Shown here one piece after another: positions 62,201 to 64,000 of a stretch of 64,000 bases of DNA. Made by a program: the position numbers and the translations under genes. The notes beneath the pieces were generated by a model. The model had not been told where the DNA came from. It saw only the letters and a program-made list of their open reading frames with translations, and made no database searches. How positions within the stretch are numbered: position 1 is the first letter of the stretch; the number at the start of each line of letters is the position of its first letter. Origin of the DNA: Ampullaceana balthica (Eukaryota; Mollusca; Gastropoda; Lymnaeidae). The stretch spans positions 1,679,001 through 1,743,000 of the forward strand of contig CALYLW010000055.1 of NCBI GenBank assembly GCA_944989445.1, given 5' to 3'.

Positions 62201-64000
62201 CTGAAGCCACTACTAGTGTGTCAGAAGTTGATACGTTGGTTACCCAGGATGTTACTGAAGCCACTACTAGTTTGTCAGAAGTTGATACGTTGGTTACACA
62301 GGATGTTACTGAAGCCACAACTAGTGTGTCAGAAGTTGATTCGTTGGTTACTCAGGATGTTACTGAATCCACTACTAGTGTGTCAGAAGTTAATACGTTG
62401 GTTACTGAGGATGTTACTGAAGTCACTACTAGTGTGTCAGAAGTTGATACGTTGGTTACCCAGGATGTTACTGAAGCCACTACTAGTGTGTCAGAAGTTG
62501 ATACGTTGGTTACACAGGATGTTACTGAATCCACTACTAGTGTGTCAGAAGTTGATTTGTTGGTTACTCAGGATGTAACTGAAGTAACGACTAGCATGTC
62601 AGAAGTTGATAAGTTGGTTACTCAGGATGTTTCTGAAGCCACTACTATTGTGTCAGAAGTTGATACGTTGGTTACTCAGGATGTTACTGAAGCCACTGCT
62701 AGTGTGTCAGAAGTTGATACCTTGGTTACTGAAGATGTTACTGAAGCCATTACTAATGTGTCAGAAGTTGATACGTTGGTTACCGAAGCCACTACTAGTG
62801 TATCAGAAGTCGATACGTTGGTTACCCAGGATGTTACTGATGCCACTACTAGTGTGTCAGAAGTCGATACGTTGGTTACCGAGGATGTTACTGAAGCCTC
62901 CACAAGTTTGCGAGAAGTTGATACGTTGTATTTTGAGGATGCTGCAGATTTTACTACAAGTGTATCAGTAGTTGACAGTGTGACCGCTGAGTCAGTTTCT
63001 CACACCGATGCCATTGATTTCATCTCCGGAGCCTCTTGCGCCATTGGCATTAATTCAGACACCGAAGTTTCTCGCGTCAATACTTTGGGTTCAGTATCCG
63101 AATCCCGAGCTGCGCAAGTGGTTCTCCAAAACATTATGACTGAAACAACTGTCGGAACTATTGCTGCTTGGCTGAATTCTGATAACATTGTTACTGAGGA
63201 ATTGACAACCACCCATGAAAATGGAGTAACTTACTCGCGTCTTACTGATGAAATAAATAAAACAGTTTCTTATGATGAATCGATAGCCAGCGACACCAAT
63301 GCAACTGAGCATGTCGCAGACACCCACAGAACTGACAACAATGCTGCAGATAAAATCAGTGAAGCAACTGCAACTATGGAATTTATTGATGATAATCAAG
63401 TCACGGACGCAAAAATCAGTCACACTATCATTGACACCCCTACCAATGAAAATAGTATTGACACCGAAGCTACTGATGAAATCATTGACCCTATTGCAAC
63501 TGATGAAATCATTGACACCATAGCCACTGATGAAATAATTGAAGCAATAGCCGCTGATAAAATCATGGACACCATAGCCACTGATGAAGTCATTGACAGC
63601 ATTCCCGCTGAAAAAATTATTGTCTCTTCAGAAATCATTGAAACAGTTGCAACTGATGAAATAACCGAAACAATTTCCACTGATAAAATCACTGACACTA
63701 TAGCTTCTAATGACGTCATCGACAACATTGAAACTAATGAAATCATTGACACCATAACCACTGAAAGTAATATTGCAACCATTTGCTCTTCTGAAACCAT
63801 TGAAACTGAATCTGCTAACGAAATTAATGACACAATTGCAGCAGATGAAATAATCGAGGTTGTTGCAACTAATAAAACTACCGATGAAATGAGAGATATA
63901 ATTAACACTGAGGAATCCATTTCCTCTTTTGCCACCGATGAAATCACTGATAACTTTGCCACTGATGAAATTACACACCCCATTAAAACAGATGAAATTA
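56266..64000 (+). CDS. Giant acidic repeat protein, 5' part (open at window end)
   Basis: This is an uninterrupted frame of 2578 codons from ATG 56266 to the right edge, with no intron. The last upstream in-frame stop is TAA 56188-56190. The ATG context (AATAATGG) is good, and no convincing acceptor lies in between, so this is probably a real translation start. Residues 1-1450 are acidic, Ser/Thr-rich and apparently disordered, with two basic clusters (KKKKNRKKK about 58387; KKRRKRKR about 59206) that could be nuclear signals. Three related amphipathic helices occur near 58861, 60091 and 60430. From about 60640 an 18-residue repeat runs to about 62950, then a 9-residue repeat reaches the edge. 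I recognise no enzyme or classical domain. It follows the spectrin exons by 13 kb on the same strand, so it may be an alternative first/giant exon of that gene, as in Msp300-like genes, or an independent gene. Confidence 0.9.
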   Translation, partial: MDTDEDRNDHFGEREKITEGHEEASRPRITFHRDTHMIVGGAPSESRNSSGLEVVERLAMNPGREAETGSGGWQMEAGGGIISDVRFAGSGEDIKPSKLLQHNTEGSPVLDTVHTSRVEVLVDPNANLKEETVVSQINVVWGKTVDAGDAADATQVPYRSPSPNQSMDESVGYWSPDMSSDSMVTSASSDTYVDVGDSAHTSDSNVSVERSENFIAVSNASASSFKLGYRQLRKETGGTSHDRPPTTTVSDNEGLPPTIQSQQVMDGRDGPSLVENLTEEDDVSGNKSEIDKKELFRVSENIARLGRGVSPPPQLMELDSDDSSYLADNEHTVHYPSEADDSSEQEAGRHISPRDYRKHRTGYAAVDDKTGWMDEDNEGIHAGQRVSSQEDIRDIQGDWQTGLNLEERVALSSTLVSGGILAGEVTLGDSVSIDRDSFSLDAIFKNAMEANVAQEDILDLTNDRETHVQAGASWQIQHSSLTDHVVARGESTINVDSDLSDQGDSGRHTSQDANDSFSDVITERDSVESFSDARSTMSSEPPEQSCLDGQPFTGGFPLDSLRNVFTDRREETLAPLKSASLIRRPVHSFTTPGVLQMNEINTTLPQAFSPLDSSCIKETTKLTNIDEITGESSTDLNANVDNIDEKLFNKDNESSPMTSTSKISELDERIEFSDGNYTPVKDDVIFNQTLSTEQTGEDDDSFILVQHKKKKNRKKKQTVRESEKELVTEEAVPVSSPRVDSLENVPHYNTVKHSDLHDQAREITSMSEQILTQKDDLNFEFSNEGSSPESVQTTAADKTQQISGKTDENLEISEATQIPDILQSDINYIDHSTIDSDEIDLKDALDEKNFICDSSKPNEEEILQRRAKEFVTGIIVGASEKLWGRSAEFLHSDDGTLLNISTGHRRILKPHRRFTKISDDASTKLEDNNVSAATICETPHLNTTDLEWTQGCDDENSQVEVLVPIEADLLEQRTKMKEEKKRRKRKRNETTQIETNKDSDQTELSVSGGSGSLDVSIDSVAEEEEGFFEDEVIQDIRHSPDLRRSLSYELKQVEMHGGDSDEFDMNSEMEITGDISHLGKDSKVHTSPFGLDYSVDSSYLGMDRTDNTPYNEPIKPINTKSNLNMFDLKDSGRDVDTQEPVNIGLMVKDFEERQRLSSQMVAESTSSSNASVTKKAVGMEPPVAGDSAVEFGGAVYRHSTKNVKFNASSFLADETFEGNITHEHQREQSFTHRKGENKNTTETSFWDVSEIEELIERQVERTESFIMEVEVESISPRTAKNIADIVCGETIKIWVPQQYRHNIAEEGQIPDDATKNTAWNETEQMLNSLTTCTMDEESNESPVQIRSYENAGCKESDDLAALKLLRIHDLQVERSESFMARTQRSVSPRKARDIAFIFCEDSIRLFLANQTNFDLHVDTEEETSETSGEIIGIDVKDDNVRVTDDVTNTTTSDLSVDRLVTEDVTEATASVSEVDTLVTQDGTEATASVSEVDTLVTQDGTEATASVSEVDTLVTQDVTEATTSVSEVDTLVTQDVTEATTSVSEVDTLVTQDVTEATTSVSEVDTLVTEATASVSEVDTLVTEDVTEATASVSEVDTLVTQDVTEATTSVSVVDTLVTQDVTEATASVSEVDTLVTQDGTEATASVSEVDTLVTQDVTEATTSVSEVDTLVTQDVTEATTSVSEVDTLVTQDVTEATTSVSEVDTLVTEATASVSEVDTLVTEDVTEATASVSEVDTLVTQDVTEATTSVSEVDMLVTQDVTEATTSVSEVDTLVTRDVTEATTSVSEVDTLVTQDVTEATTRLSEVDTLVTQDVTEATTSVSEVDSLVTQDVTEVTTSVSEVNTLVTEDVTEVTTSVSEVDTLVTQDVTEATTSVSEVDTLVTQDVTESTTSVSEVDMLVTQDVTEVTTSVSEVDTLVTQDVTEATTSVSEVDTLVTQDVTEATTSVSEVDMLVTQDVTEATTSVSEVDTLVTRDVTEATTSVSEVDTLVTQDVTEATTSLSEVDTLVTQDVTEATTSVSEVDSLVTQDVTESTTSVSEVNTLVTEDVTEVTTSVSEVDTLVTQDVTEATTSVSEVDTLVTQDVTESTTSVSEVDLLVTQDVTEVTTSMSEVDKLVTQDVSEATTIVSEVDTLVTQDVTEATASVSEVDTLVTEDVTEAITNVSEVDTLVTEATTSVSEVDTLVTQDVTDATTSVSEVDTLVTEDVTEASTSLREVDTLYFEDAADFTTSVSVVDSVTAESVSHTDAIDFISGASCAIGINSDTEVSRVNTLGSVSESRAAQVVLQNIMTETTVGTIAAWLNSDNIVTEELTTTHENGVTYSRLTDEINKTVSYDESIASDTNATEHVADTHRTDNNAADKISEATATMEFIDDNQVTDAKISHTIIDTPTNENSIDTEATDEIIDPIATDEIIDTIATDEIIEAIAADKIMDTIATDEVIDSIPAEKIIVSSEIIETVATDEITETISTDKITDTIASNDVIDNIETNEIIDTITTESNIATICSSETIETESANEINDTIAADEIIEVVATNKTTDEMRDIINTEESISSFATDEITDNFATDEITHPIKTDEI
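58840..58925 (+). other. Amphipathic helix A in the giant ORF, A-kinase-anchor-like spacing
   Basis: RRAKEFVTGIIVGASEKLW is encoded at 58858-58914. Taking Ala as position 0, hydrophobic residues fall at 3, 4, 7, 8 and 11 (F, V, I, I, A), the spacing of helices that dock the RII subunit of protein kinase A. The two glycines weaken the helix. The match is by pattern only. Confidence 0.4.
60016..60150 (+). repeat. ~45-residue internal module, copy 1
   Basis: It contains QVERTESF, then SPRTAKNIADIVCGETIKIW. It shares QVER(T/S)ESF, SPR.A..IA.I.C and a closing aromatic with the module at 60370-60489, and the helix pattern with 58858-58914. Confidence 0.75.
60370..60492 (+). repeat. ~45-residue internal module, copy 2
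   Basis: It contains QVERSESF, then SVSPRKARDIAFIFCEDSIR and LF. It is a clear paralogue of the module at 60016-60150 within the same frame, about 115 codons downstream. Confidence 0.75.
60637..62950 (+). repeat. 54-bp coding minisatellite: 18-residue repeat, about 42 copies
   Basis: The protein unit is TEATTSVSEVDTLVTQDV with few substitutions. Four units are shortened by 12 bases (lacking TQDV), which keeps the frame. Bases 60709-61100 recur with no difference I can find at 61129-61520 (offset 420), and much of 61500-62000 recurs at 62094-62594 (offset 594, 11 units). All length changes are multiples of three, consistent with selection on the reading frame. Confidence 0.95.
63430..64000 (+). 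repeat. 27-bp coding repeat: 9-residue ATDEIIDTI-type repeat
   Basis: After a short unique spacer the same frame enters degenerate nonapeptides around (A/T)(T/A)DEIIDTI, such as IATDEIIDT, IAADKIMDT, VATDEITET and FATDEITDN, continuing to the window edge. It is more diverged than the 18-residue array, so older or under weaker homogenisation. Confidence 0.88.

Noticed and set aside
56358..63983. Many - strand and out-of-frame ORFs across the giant coding region
   Set aside because: They are shadows of the continuous + strand frame, especially of the 54-bp repeat.

Overview
This looks like animal nuclear DNA, AT-rich and intron-rich, with GT-AG exons and dense repeat debris. Its LINE, Penelope-like and hAT relics and many minisatellites would fit a mollusc, perhaps a gastropod. 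The lineage is an inference; no marker gene in the window fixes it. There are no bacterial genes, operons or CRISPR arrays.

Three coding units are visible, all on the + strand. (1) 2720-4285 is the last coding exon of a gene that starts left of the window. Its protein is low-complexity, carries a run of TQT-type motifs and ends in a basic helix; it may be AKNA-like (tentative). (2) 12104-43154 holds 23 exons of a spectrin-repeat gene. I assembled them by hand from splice sites and phase. They join into one open frame of 4185 bases (1395 codons, about 13 spectrin repeats). Both ends are missing. A giant nesprin/Msp300-type protein is the favoured family; a dystonin/MACF1-type spectraplakin is the main alternative. 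(3) 56266-64000 is a single open frame of 2578 codons running off the right edge. It begins at a good ATG and encodes an acidic, disordered protein with three related amphipathic helices, about 42 copies of an 18-residue repeat and then a 9-residue repeat. It may be a separate gene or a giant exon (alternative first exon) of the spectrin-repeat gene.

Layout: 1-2719 intron; 2720-4285 exon; 4286-12103 non-coding with a LINE relic at 10270-11430; 12104-28410 exons 1-19 with introns holding a tRNA-like insertion, a complete non-autonomous hAT element, a 14-bp minisatellite, a GGGGCCGTCC MITE and a Penelope-like fragment; 28411-40874 a 12.5 kb intron full of hAT MITEs, a second copy of the LINE, minisatellites and a G-tract; 40875-43154 exons 20-23; 43155-56265 non-coding with four minisatellite or microsatellite arrays and a nested transposon; 56266-64000 the giant repetitive ORF.

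Most other open frames in the window are accidental, especially inside minisatellites whose unit length is a multiple of three.
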